From: Candidatus Roizmanbacteria bacterium GW2011_GWC2_34_23
GTDB taxonomy: Bacteria > Patescibacteriota > Microgenomatia > UBA1406 > GWC2-37-13
DNA length: 45,787 nt
Direction: 5' to 3'
Assembly (NCBI GenBank): GCA_000990305.1
Contig: LBPR01000007.1
Location: 1 to 45,787, forward strand
Positions 36,121 to 44,519 of this stretch are shown here, piece after piece; the first letter of the stretch is position 1; every line of letters begins with the position of its first letter. Under the pieces are notes generated by a model, which was not told where the DNA came from, searched no databases, and was given only the letters and a program-made list of their open reading frames with translations. A program made the position numbers and the translations under genes.

Positions 36121-37959
36121 CTATTGAGCCGAACAGTCTTGAGGACAAGATTGTTTGCTTTCGTTTAAATTCGGTTCGCAAAAATCGTTACCACAAACAG
36201 CTTTGCCCGAGGGAGCGGTTTTTTCTAGCTTAAAAATATTCTTAATGAAATTTAAGATTATTTCCAGCAAACTCGGTTTCCGACCCCCCTGATCTACTAC
36301 TCCAAAATTGGCCATCAGTTGACTTTCCGGGGAAGGCTCAATGATGCTCGAGCAGTTAAAAGTTTTTCCTCGGTCTTGAGAAATATATGTTTCAAAAAAA
36401 TATACCGATCCGCCCGTACCGGCCGCAATATATTTTCCATTTGCCGAGATATCAATTTCTTCCAAGTATTCATTGAAAGGAACTTCAATGCCTGTTTTTT
36501 TGCCGCGGTCAAAAATATAAAGTTTGTTATCCGTTCCGCCTGCCGCAATAAAACTTCCGTCATCAGCAATATCTATTCCTCCCAGGGTAGTATTAACAGT
36601 CCAAGAAGTAATTGGCTGACTTGATTTGCTATCAAAAATATATGCCTGCCCGCCAAAAGTGGCCGCACCGATAAATTTTCCATCAGGTGTAAAATTTAAT
36701 GCTCTTACTGAACTGCCATTTTGCGTTGGGAATTTCCAAACAGGTTCTTTAGAATTTGCCTTAAAAAGAAAGACAGCTCCGGCATCAGATTCGCTGCCAA
36801 CGGCCATTAATGATCCATCAGCGGAATTTTTTGCTCTGTGTACCGGAGAATCACGGGTTAAAGGATCGCTTTTTATAAGTGGTTTATTCGAATCTTTTGA
36901 AAAAAGATAAAATCGCCTGTCCGGACAGCCCGTTGAACCGGTAATAAAACTTCCATCGCTGGAAAGCGAAACATCGTGAAAATTGCCGGATGAATGATAA
37001 CTCCACAAAGGCTTTTCGTTTTTATCGTTCCATAAAATTAAGAGGTTTGAATTTTTATCTGATTCTTCCCCGGCAGTTGCTGCTGCCATATATTTCCCAT
37101 CTTTAGAAATAGCAACGTTATAAGAAGAATTTTGAGCAGTATACATCCAAATGGGTTTTTTACTTGATTTATCAAATAGCGTAACTTTTTCTCCAAATGC
37201 GGCGATTATTTTAGAACCATCTCCTGAAATTGCGACTCCTCCTTTTACATCATCGCCAATTCTGCATTGCTCGCAAGCAAAAGACCAAAGAGGTTCTTTG
37301 GGTTTTTCGGTATCAAAAAGATAAACATGTTTTGAAGTTTTAGCAGCTAAATACTTTCCGTTGTCAGATAAAGAAATTCCTCCAACCCATTCTTTACCGG
37401 TTGAAAAGCTTAAGATTTTTTTACCAGATTGTTTACTGATTACAGCAATTTCATTTTTTTCAAATGCACTTTTGAAAAGAACGGGGCCATTGTCAGGCGA
37501 GTCGATAATTGCATCTCTTGTTTTTCCTAACCCGTTTGACGCTTCAAAATAATAGAAATTTGAGCCTAATTTATTTGGCACATATTTATAAAAGTATTTA
37601 ACGCCTTTTTTATAGTCATTATCTTTGGGATTTGCTTTTTGCATATTGATCATTTGACCGTTAAAATAAATCTTGACATACTCAGGCTTTCGTCCCTCTT
37701 TGTCAAAATAAATTACTGAATATGTGTATCGCTGGCAAACTGGTCCCCAACTTGGGTAAACATGTCCTTCGAGAAGCTGCGGATCATTTTGCGTTTTTGG
37801 AAGTTTTGGAATCATTCCGCTTGGAGTATTTTTATCCTCGGCAAAGATAGAATTGAAAGAAAATAAAGAAAAAATTATGATAAGACTAACAATGATAAAA
37901 TTTCTTACTTTCATAAAGAGCCTTAATTTAATTGAAGCAGAAAATGGTTTATAAAGCAA
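36121..37959 (-). CDS. Secreted beta-propeller (WD40/PQQ-like) protein with C-terminal Cys motif
   Basis: Signal peptide; repeated SxDGxYxAAGTxxxxxYxFD blades; C-terminal CGNDFCEPNLNESKQSCPQDC. Confidence 0.82.
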   Translation of the reverse strand: MLYKPFSASIKLRLFMKVRNFIIVSLIIIFSLFSFNSIFAEDKNTPSGMIPKLPKTQNDPQLLEGHVYPSWGPVCQRYTYSVIYFDKEGRKPEYVKIYFNGQMINMQKANPKDNDYKKGVKYFYKYVPNKLGSNFYYFEASNGLGKTRDAIIDSPDNGPVLFKSAFEKNEIAVISKQSGKKILSFSTGKEWVGGISLSDNGKYLAAKTSKHVYLFDTEKPKEPLWSFACEQCRIGDDVKGGVAISGDGSKIIAAFGEKVTLFDKSSKKPIWMYTAQNSSYNVAISKDGKYMAAATAGEESDKNSNLLILWNDKNEKPLWSYHSSGNFHDVSLSSDGSFITGSTGCPDRRFYLFSKDSNKPLIKSDPLTRDSPVHRAKNSADGSLMAVGSESDAGAVFLFKANSKEPVWKFPTQNGSSVRALNFTPDGKFIGAATFGGQAYIFDSKSSQPITSWTVNTTLGGIDIADDGSFIAAGGTDNKLYIFDRGKKTGIEVPFNEYLEEIDISANGKYIAAGTGGSVYFFETYISQDRGKTFNCSSIIEPSPESQLMANFGVVDQGGRKPSLLEIILNFIKNIFKLEKTAPSGKAVCGNDFCEPNLNESKQSCPQDCSAQ

Positions 37960-37968
37960 GAAGTGAAA

Positions 37969-38277
37969 TTATTTTATCCATTGGGAACGAGAAAGATCAA
38001 CCTTGTTATTTTTGAAAGATACTCCTTCATCAATTAACATTTTTTTCTTTTGAGCAATTCCACCAACTCCCGAATATCCTATTAGTTTTCCATCTGATGC
38101 AACGACCCGATGGCAGGGAACAATCGGAGCATCAGGATTGTTTTTCATGAAAACACCGACGGCTCTTGCAGCTTTTGATTTTCCAGCGAGTTTAGCCAGT
38201 TGTCCATAGGTGGCAACCTTGCCTTTGGGGATATAGCTACAAATTTTATAAACTTTGGTTTTAAAATTACTTTTCAT
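37969..38277 (-). CDS. MGMT/Ogt-like DNA-binding domain protein
   Basis: VYKICSYIPKGKVATYGQLAKLAG..VGVFMKNNPDAPIVPCHRVVASDGKLIGYSGVGG. Confidence 0.9.
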   Translation of the reverse strand: MKSNFKTKVYKICSYIPKGKVATYGQLAKLAGKSKAARAVGVFMKNNPDAPIVPCHRVVASDGKLIGYSGVGGIAQKKKMLIDEGVSFKNNKVDLSRSQWIK

Positions 38278-38300
38278 ATATAAAGGTAATTATAGTCTGG

Positions 38301-38320
38301 ATTCCCTCCTTCGAGGGAAT
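38301..38320. repeat. Hairpin ATTCCCTC-CTTC-GAGGGAAT
   Basis: 8-bp perfect inverted repeat in a GGATTCCC..GGGAATGAC context. Confidence 0.6.
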
Positions 38321-38429
38321 GACAAATGAATTAATTTTATACTAGGAAAACAGTAAATATTAGCTTTTATAGCTGAAAAAATCAGACTTTTTTGATAAAA
38401 TGTACTTGCTCCTTAAAATATTTGGTTTC

Positions 38430-38464
38430 ATTGAAAATTGTAAATTGATAATTGAAAATTAATT
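38430..38464 (+). repeat. 7-nt period array ATTGAAA ATTGTAA ATTGATA ATTGAAA ATTAATT abutting the tRNA
   Basis: Direct reading. Confidence 0.8.
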
Positions 38465-38540
38465 TCCCCTGTAGCTCAATCGGTAGAGCAGGATCCTGTT
38501 AAGATCAAGGTTAGAGGTTCGAGTCCTCTCGGGGGAGCCA
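38465..38540 (+). tRNA. tRNA-Asn (GTT), CCA encoded
   Basis: TCCCCTG TA GCTC..GAGC, anticodon loop CTGTTAA, AGAGGTTCGAGTCCTCT, CGGGGGA G CCA. Confidence 0.93.
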
Positions 38541-38637
38541 GCACTGTTCTTAATATAACCTTTCGTCTCACAGTATTGACAAATACGTCTCATTTTGAAC
38601 CGATTTTACTTCAAAAAGATACAATATATATCTTAAA

Positions 38638-38680
38638 TTGATAGTTGACAGTTGACAGTCAACTGTCAACCTGATATAAT
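38638..38680 (+). promoter_or_regulatory. Consensus promoter TTGACA-N17-TATAAT embedded in 27-bp palindrome GTTGACAGTTGACAGTCAACTGTCAAC
   Basis: -35 38652-38657, -10 38675-38680; palindrome 38644-38670. Confidence 0.8.
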
Positions 38681-38688
38681 ACTTCCAT

Positions 38689-39630
38689 ATGGTTACAAAC
38701 AAGCAAGTTACGTCGAAACAACTGGCTAAATATCTGGGTATATCCAGGCAGGCCTTGTTTAAACATTTGCCCAAGCTACTTGAAGAAGGCAAGATTGGTA
38801 AAATAGGAAGACCTCCGGTTGTATATTATTTTATTAAAGATCAAATAGTTTCAACTATAAAATCTCAAGATAATCAAATAGAATCTCAAATTATTGAAAA
38901 AAATTATTTGATAATTACTCCGACTGGAGAAAAATTGATAGGAATGGAAGGTTTTAAGTATTGGTGTGATAAAAATAAACTACCTCTAATAAAAACGATT
39001 ACAGAATATGAAAAAACCTTTCAAAAATATGATAAATATAAAAAGGCTGGCTTGATTGATGGAACTTATAAATTAAAACACAGTTTCGATAAAGTCTATG
39101 TAAATAAAATATTTTATCTTGATTTTTATAGTATTGAGAGATTTGGTAAAACTAAGCTAGGTTGGATGCTTCTTTATGCTAAACAGAGTCAAAATAAAAT
39201 TTTGATTAAAGAAATCTGTGAAAGCATTCAAAAAAAAATTAACGAACTTTTGGTTAAATATAATATTAACGCTGTGAGTTTTGTACCGCCTACGGTTAAA
39301 AGAGAAATACAACTGATGGCAGAAATAGAAAATAATTTGAATATCCATCTACCGATTATTAATCTGCAAAAAATTAAAACGGATTTGATAGTTCCTCAAA
39401 AGACGCTCAGTAAGATTGAAGATAGAGTTGAAAATGCCAGACAAACAATTATGGTAAACAATACTAGAAGCTATGACAATATTCTTTTAATTGATGACGC
39501 AATCGGTTCAGGAGCAACTATAAATGAAACAGCTAAAAAAATTCGAGAGAAAAAAATAGCAAAGAATAGAATTTATGGTTTGGCAATTACAGGGAGTTTT
39601 AAAGGTTTTGAAATAATAAGTGAAGTTTGA
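38689..39630 (+). CDS. HTH + phosphoribosyltransferase-domain protein (putative regulator)
   Basis: SKQLAKYLGISRQALFKHLPKLLEEGKI (HTH), NILLIDDAIGSGATINETAKKI (PRPP-binding loop). Confidence 0.8.
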   Translation: MVTNKQVTSKQLAKYLGISRQALFKHLPKLLEEGKIGKIGRPPVVYYFIKDQIVSTIKSQDNQIESQIIEKNYLIITPTGEKLIGMEGFKYWCDKNKLPLIKTITEYEKTFQKYDKYKKAGLIDGTYKLKHSFDKVYVNKIFYLDFYSIERFGKTKLGWMLLYAKQSQNKILIKEICESIQKKINELLVKYNINAVSFVPPTVKREIQLMAEIENNLNIHLPIINLQKIKTDLIVPQKTLSKIEDRVENARQTIMVNNTRSYDNILLIDDAIGSGATINETAKKIREKKIAKNRIYGLAITGSFKGFEIISEV

Positions 39631-39696
39631 GTAAATTCAAGTAATTGGAAGCAAGGCACATTTAAAAACTATTTTTTAGCAGTATAATAAAAATAT

Positions 39697-40116
39697 ATGG
39701 ACAACTTACAAATAGTTCGTGAATATATTGAAGAAGTAGAAAATAAAGGGAAGATAGATCAATCCGATAAATATTTAACTCCTCATTTTCAAATTCACAG
39801 TTTGCATCTAAATCCCAAACCTGTTGGAGATACACAGCCTAAAACTTATAAAGAGGCTTTACAACAATCTCAAGAAGCGCTATCAAATTCTCACAAAACA
39901 ATAAATGATATTTTTATGCAAGGAGATAAAGTTGTTGTTTTATGGACTACAGAAGCTATTAACACGGGAAAGTTTATGGGAAATCCACCCACCAATAAGA
40001 AAGTTACATACTCAGGAATGACAATATTTAGATTAGAAAATGGCAAAATAGCAGAATATTGGTATGTTTGGGATAGATTAGGTCTCTATCAACAACTAGG
40101 TATCATTAAATCCTAA
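39697..40116 (+). CDS. SnoaL-like/ester cyclase-type protein (NTF2 fold)
   Basis: VREYIEEVENKGKIDQSDKYLTPHF..NPPTNKKVTYSGMTIFRLENGKIAEYWYVWD. Confidence 0.82.
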   Translation: MDNLQIVREYIEEVENKGKIDQSDKYLTPHFQIHSLHLNPKPVGDTQPKTYKEALQQSQEALSNSHKTINDIFMQGDKVVVLWTTEAINTGKFMGNPPTNKKVTYSGMTIFRLENGKIAEYWYVWDRLGLYQQLGIIKS

Positions 40117-40248
40117 GATAATAATCTAAACTATTGTTCGAAACATTCCCTCAAAGCTAACCTGCTGAGAAATAAGGCGAAATTCGTCCATAAGCTTGTT
40201 TTTGGGTCTTGGGAGCAGATTGTTAATATTTTTTGATATCATATATTT

Positions 40249-40614
40249 ATGAAAATTATAAATATAAAAGATGTTTTAAAAGAAGAATTTACTAACCTAC
40301 CACTTTTTACTGGCAGAATAATGAGACAATCTCCTCTAAAGGATATTACAAGTTCAGACCTCAGTGTAGACTATATTAATTTTGCTAAAGGAGTAAAAAA
40401 TAAACTCCATATGCATTCAAATGATCAAGTCTTGATTGTTACAAAAGGTCGAGGAATTATTGCAACCGAGGAAAAAAAATTTAAAATTAAAGAGGGTGAT
40501 ATTATATGGGTTCCTGCAGGAGAAAAACACTGGCATGGAGCAGTTCCAGGATCTAAATTTACACACATTTCGATAACAAAAGCTCACTCTAAACTTACAC
40601 AGCTTGAAAAATAA
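40249..40614 (+). CDS. Cupin-domain protein
   Basis: KNKLHMHSNDQVLIVTKGRGIIATEEKKFKIKEGDIIWVPAGEKHWHGA. Confidence 0.88.
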   Translation: MKIINIKDVLKEEFTNLPLFTGRIMRQSPLKDITSSDLSVDYINFAKGVKNKLHMHSNDQVLIVTKGRGIIATEEKKFKIKEGDIIWVPAGEKHWHGAVPGSKFTHISITKAHSKLTQLEK

Positions 40615-40822
40615 AACTATAATTTCTTCATATATGAAGCAAAAAATAGAACAAATAAATAATAATGTCGAAGATCCGCTTTTACAGGAGGTCTTTGATT
40701 ACCTTCATAAATTTGATTTTCATCTGGCCTTATTTATCCAAAGAAAATTTAAGATCGGATTTTCCAGGGCAGAGAGGATTCTTAAACAAATTGAAGCAAA
40801 AAAATTAATAAATTTACTTTAA
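40604..40822 (+). CDS. Standalone FtsK gamma-like winged-helix protein
   Basis: DPLLQEVFDYLHKFDFHLALFIQRKFKIGFSRAERILKQIEAKKLI resembles FtsK gamma (DPLY..SxxxxQRxxxIGYNRAxRxIExME). Confidence 0.65.
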   Translation: MKNKTIISSYMKQKIEQINNNVEDPLLQEVFDYLHKFDFHLALFIQRKFKIGFSRAERILKQIEAKKLINLL

Positions 40823-40911
40823 TTAATTAAAGTGCGGAATCATCTTATATTGGGTAAAGCAGAGTCATGATGGCATTTGGTTTGAGGAAATAGTCTTGAT
40901 ATAATAATCTC

Positions 40912-41226
40912 ATGAAAATAGGAATTATTATCAGTCAAAATAATCCCGAGACAGTTTGGAACGCATTTCGTCTTGCTAATTTTTCGTTGAACAAAAACCA
41001 TACTGTCAAAGTCTTTCTTATTAATAAAGGTGTTGAATGTAAGGAAATAGAAAGTCAACAATTTAACGTAAAAGAACAGATTGATAAATTTATTGCGCTA
41101 AATGGAAAAATATTTACCTGCGGTACCTGTCTTAAATTTAGAAAAAAAGAAGGAGTTTGCCCAATATCAACTATGGAAGATCTTCTCCTGATTATTGAAG
41201 AATCGGATAAAATTCTTTCGTTTTAA
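40912..41226 (+). CDS. DsrE/DsrF-like protein
   Basis: MKIGIIISQNNPETVWNAFRLANFSLNKNHTVKVFLINKGVE..ALNGKIFTCGTCLKFR. Confidence 0.8.
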   Translation: MKIGIIISQNNPETVWNAFRLANFSLNKNHTVKVFLINKGVECKEIESQQFNVKEQIDKFIALNGKIFTCGTCLKFRKKEGVCPISTMEDLLLIIEESDKILSF

Positions 41227-41289
41227 TTTAGTTCCCGACCAAGTTCTGTTGCAAATAGAAATGAACGATAGTAATATAACATCAACGCT

Positions 41290-41793
41290 ATGGAAATAAC
41301 TCCGACTAAGTCTTTCAAAATGAACCCGTTTGTTGCTATTGTAATTGGAAGTATTATTGTGTTTTTTGTGATAAGTTTAGCAATAAATTTTTTTGCAAAA
41401 AAGAATATTAAAAAAGGAAAAGTTACTTTTACCGATACTAAAACCGGTCAAACAATTAACATTGGAGGAGAAAAATTACCAGATACATTTCCTAAAGATT
41501 TTCCAATATATCCAGGGGCTAAAGTAGTTTCTTCCGTATCCAACATCCAGCAAGGAAAGGGAAACGGGCTTCTCGTCACATTTACGATTCCGAGTGGACA
41601 GGGACTTAATAAGGTAGTTCCGTTTTATAAGAATGGACTAAACACAAGCGGATGGACAATCACGTCTTCTTTTGACTCGGACACTATTCAAACCTGGGCG
41701 ATTGCCAAAGGCTCCACAGAGGGCAGTGTTGCTATAACAACCTTCGAAAGTGACCCAATGACGATTGTTGTGACACTTGGAGATAAAGAATAA
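41290..41793 (+). CDS. Single-TM anchored hypothetical protein
   Basis: N-terminal TM, then PDTFPKDFPIYPGAKVV. Confidence 0.55.
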   Translation: MEITPTKSFKMNPFVAIVIGSIIVFFVISLAINFFAKKNIKKGKVTFTDTKTGQTINIGGEKLPDTFPKDFPIYPGAKVVSSVSNIQQGKGNGLLVTFTIPSGQGLNKVVPFYKNGLNTSGWTITSSFDSDTIQTWAIAKGSTEGSVAITTFESDPMTIVVTLGDKE

Positions 41794-41815
41794 AATTATA
41801 AAAAACATTTTTTTT

Positions 41816-43033
41816 ATGATGCAAAGTGCCCTTGACAGACTGACAAAAGTTCATCCGGAAATGGAAATCTGGTGGGATTCTTCTCCTCTTATTTTTAAGT
41901 CTTGGGTAAAAAAGATGATCGACGCTGCGCCTTCAAATAAAAAATCTTCTTTAAAGGAACAGCTTAACCGTATCTACAATATTTCCGATCCGGCAAAAAG
42001 CTTGATCCGCGGTTGTACTACCAATCCTCCTTTGTCACTTGCCGCAGTCAATAGTGACCTGCCCTTTTGGAATAAGTGGGTTGACAACATGATTAAGACA
42101 AATAAAGGCTTGAGTCGTTATGAATATTTTATGTTGACTTATAAAGAAGTGATAAGACGAGGGGCGGAAATGATGTTACCGATTTGGAAAGCGACCGATG
42201 GAAGATATGGATATATCTCCGGACAACTTGATCCGCGCCTGATCACCGAAACGGAAAAGATGATTAAAATGGCTAAAGAAATTAGAGCGATTGCCCCAAA
42301 CGTGATGATTAAAGTTCCAGCCAGTACAGAAGGAGTTGAGGTTGTTAAAGTTTTATCATCATTGGGAATCCCAACCAACGTTACCACTTGTTTTTCACTT
42401 CCACAAATTTGGGCAGTGGCCAAAGCCGCTAAAGAAGGGATGGAGTTGGGACTAAAAAATAAGGTTGATATGAGCAAATGGCGGGCCGTTATTACAATGA
42501 TGATCGGCCGACTGACCGAACATCCGGTTCTGGATCAACAAGCGGAAAGACGGGGGATAAAATTATCTTGGAGTGATAAACATTGGCTAGGTATCTATGT
42601 TTTTCGAAAAGCTTACCAATTACTTGAAGAAAACGCCATGCCAAGCAAAATGTTGGCGTGCTCAATGCGCGACGGACCAATGGTTAATGGTAAATATCAT
42701 TTCTGGGACGTGGAAAAAATTGCCGGCAATATTGTCTACACGATGCCTCCATATGTCTTGGAACCGCTTTTTAAACGCTGTAGCGATTTGAATTTTAGTG
42801 AAGAGATTTTATTAAATGATATTCCAAAAGAAGTCTTATTTAAGATGAGTAAAATTCCATATATCCAACAGGCATGGGATGAAAATGGTATGGAGGTTGA
42901 CCAGTTTAATACTTTTCCAGCAACGGTTGCCACAGCCGAATTGTTTTCACAGGCTTCTGCTGGATTGGAAAATTATGTAGGAGAGAGAATGTCCAAATTA
43001 AAAATTAATCCGCCAGCTGGCGGAAAAAAATAA
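41816..43033 (+). CDS. tal: Transaldolase family protein
   Basis: RGCTTNPPLSLAA, GYISGQLDPRL, VMIKVPASTEGVEVV, NVTTCFSLPQ. Confidence 0.88.
   Translation: MMQSALDRLTKVHPEMEIWWDSSPLIFKSWVKKMIDAAPSNKKSSLKEQLNRIYNISDPAKSLIRGCTTNPPLSLAAVNSDLPFWNKWVDNMIKTNKGLSRYEYFMLTYKEVIRRGAEMMLPIWKATDGRYGYISGQLDPRLITETEKMIKMAKEIRAIAPNVMIKVPASTEGVEVVKVLSSLGIPTNVTTCFSLPQIWAVAKAAKEGMELGLKNKVDMSKWRAVITMMIGRLTEHPVLDQQAERRGIKLSWSDKHWLGIYVFRKAYQLLEENAMPSKMLACSMRDGPMVNGKYHFWDVEKIAGNIVYTMPPYVLEPLFKRCSDLNFSEEILLNDIPKEVLFKMSKIPYIQQAWDENGMEVDQFNTFPATVATAELFSQASAGLENYVGERMSKLKINPPAGGKK
43012..43026. repeat. Palindrome CCGCCAGCTGGCGGA; related copies near 7681 and 16600
   Basis: Direct reading; here it encodes the PPAGGK C-terminus of transaldolase. 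Confidence 0.7.
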
Positions 43034-43035
43034 AT

Positions 43036-44110
43036 ATGAAAAAATCAATGGATAATTATTTCGTTCCGTGGATTAAACCATTAAAAATGTATGTCTCAAA
43101 TCACATTGAATTAGCTTGGAAGAAGCCATCTCTTCACCGGATGATGTCTAACGAAAATCCGATCCCGCCTTCGGCAAAAATTCTAAAAACAATAGAAAAA
43201 TACAGCAAAATTGCCAACCGTTATCCTGATCAAGGGTTGGTTATTCGCGGTAAGCTTGCCAAAATGAATGGACTTGAAAGTGCGGAAAACGTTGTTATTG
43301 GCAACGGGTCAAGCGAAATTTATGATATGGCCTTTCGGACTTTTCTTATGCCGGGAGATGAAGTCATCCAACAAACACCATGTTTTGGCATTTATAAATT
43401 ACGATGTGATTTATTGGGTGGGAAAATAATCTCCGTTCCGATGGAATATCGAGATAAAAAAATGGTCTATGCTCCTGAAGGAATTTTAAAGGCGGTTACC
43501 AGTAAAACAAAGATCATTGTTATTGCCAATCCAAATAATCCAACCGGTAATTTTATGGATGAAAAAGATTTTGTCCGGATTGCAGGGCTAGGTATTCCAT
43601 TTGTGATTGACGAAGCCTACATTGAATATGCTGGTTTTAAAAAGTCACAATCACGACTAATTAAAAAATATAAAAACGTCATCATCACCAGAACCATGTC
43701 TAAAGCTTATGGCTGACCGCGAAGTGGCCATGAAAATTGCCGCCACTTTACTACCATGGAATGTGGGAACAATTACGATGTGGGCGGCCTTGACAGGACT
43801 GGAAGACCAAAAAGGTTTGGCTAAGCGAGTTAAATTTAACAATGATCAAGCGGCTTTTATTGAAAAAGAAATGGCTAAGATTCCTGGAATGGTAGTTTTT
43901 CCAACGAGAGCTAACTATGTTTTGTTTGATGCCGGGCCAACTGGAAAAAAAGGCGAAGATGTCCTAAGTTATGCACAAAAAAAAGGAATAATTCTGCGGG
44001 GTGAAAAAGCAAAACACGGGAGTGATGGTTGGTTTAGAGTGACAATTGGATTAAAAGAAGAGAATAAATTGTTTCTTAAGGTTATGAAAGAATTTTTTTC
44101 TAGGAAATAA
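43036..44110 (+). pseudogene. HisC-like class I/II aminotransferase disrupted by a deletion/frameshift near 43713
   Basis: ORF1 ends TRTMSKAYG*, ORF2 continues ADREVAMKIAATLLPWNVGTITMWAALTGLED; the LAGLRIGY-type segment is missing. Confidence 0.8.
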
Positions 44111-44176
44111 GTATTTTTCAAAAAATGCCCTTGAATTACTCTAAACATCTGTTTATAATGAGGTTTTTATAAATCT

Positions 44177-44455
44177 ATGGCAGAAAAACCAGCACTAGTC
44201 CCAACAGGTTCAGGTTGTTTAAGTTTGTTTCTCAGATTTATTGGATTAAAGATTGTTTTTGAACCTCCAAAATTAACTAATGAACCACTTGTTGAAAAAG
44301 TTGATCTAAAATCTTCATCGAGACACCAAGCTATTACTGGACCAGATTTGAGATATGTTCATCCAGAGTTAGTCCCAAGTCAACCAGAGTACATACAACA
44401 AAATGGAGGAAAAACAGAAAGAGTTTATAATGGTCAAGATCGAAGAGGAGGTTAA
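44177..44455 (+). CDS. Hypothetical protein
   Basis: 92-aa ORF in an intergenic position. Confidence 0.4.
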   Translation: MAEKPALVPTGSGCLSLFLRFIGLKIVFEPPKLTNEPLVEKVDLKSSSRHQAITGPDLRYVHPELVPSQPEYIQQNGGKTERVYNGQDRRGG

Positions 44456-44519
44456 AGTAATTTAATATTCATAAACTTCATATTTCTCTATCACAAAAAA
44501 TTACGATATAATTTAGGCA

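Noticed and set aside
36121-37959. Beta-propeller protein as a PQQ-dependent dehydrogenase
   Set aside because: No dehydrogenase active-site motifs; only generic WD40/PQQ-like blades with a signal peptide
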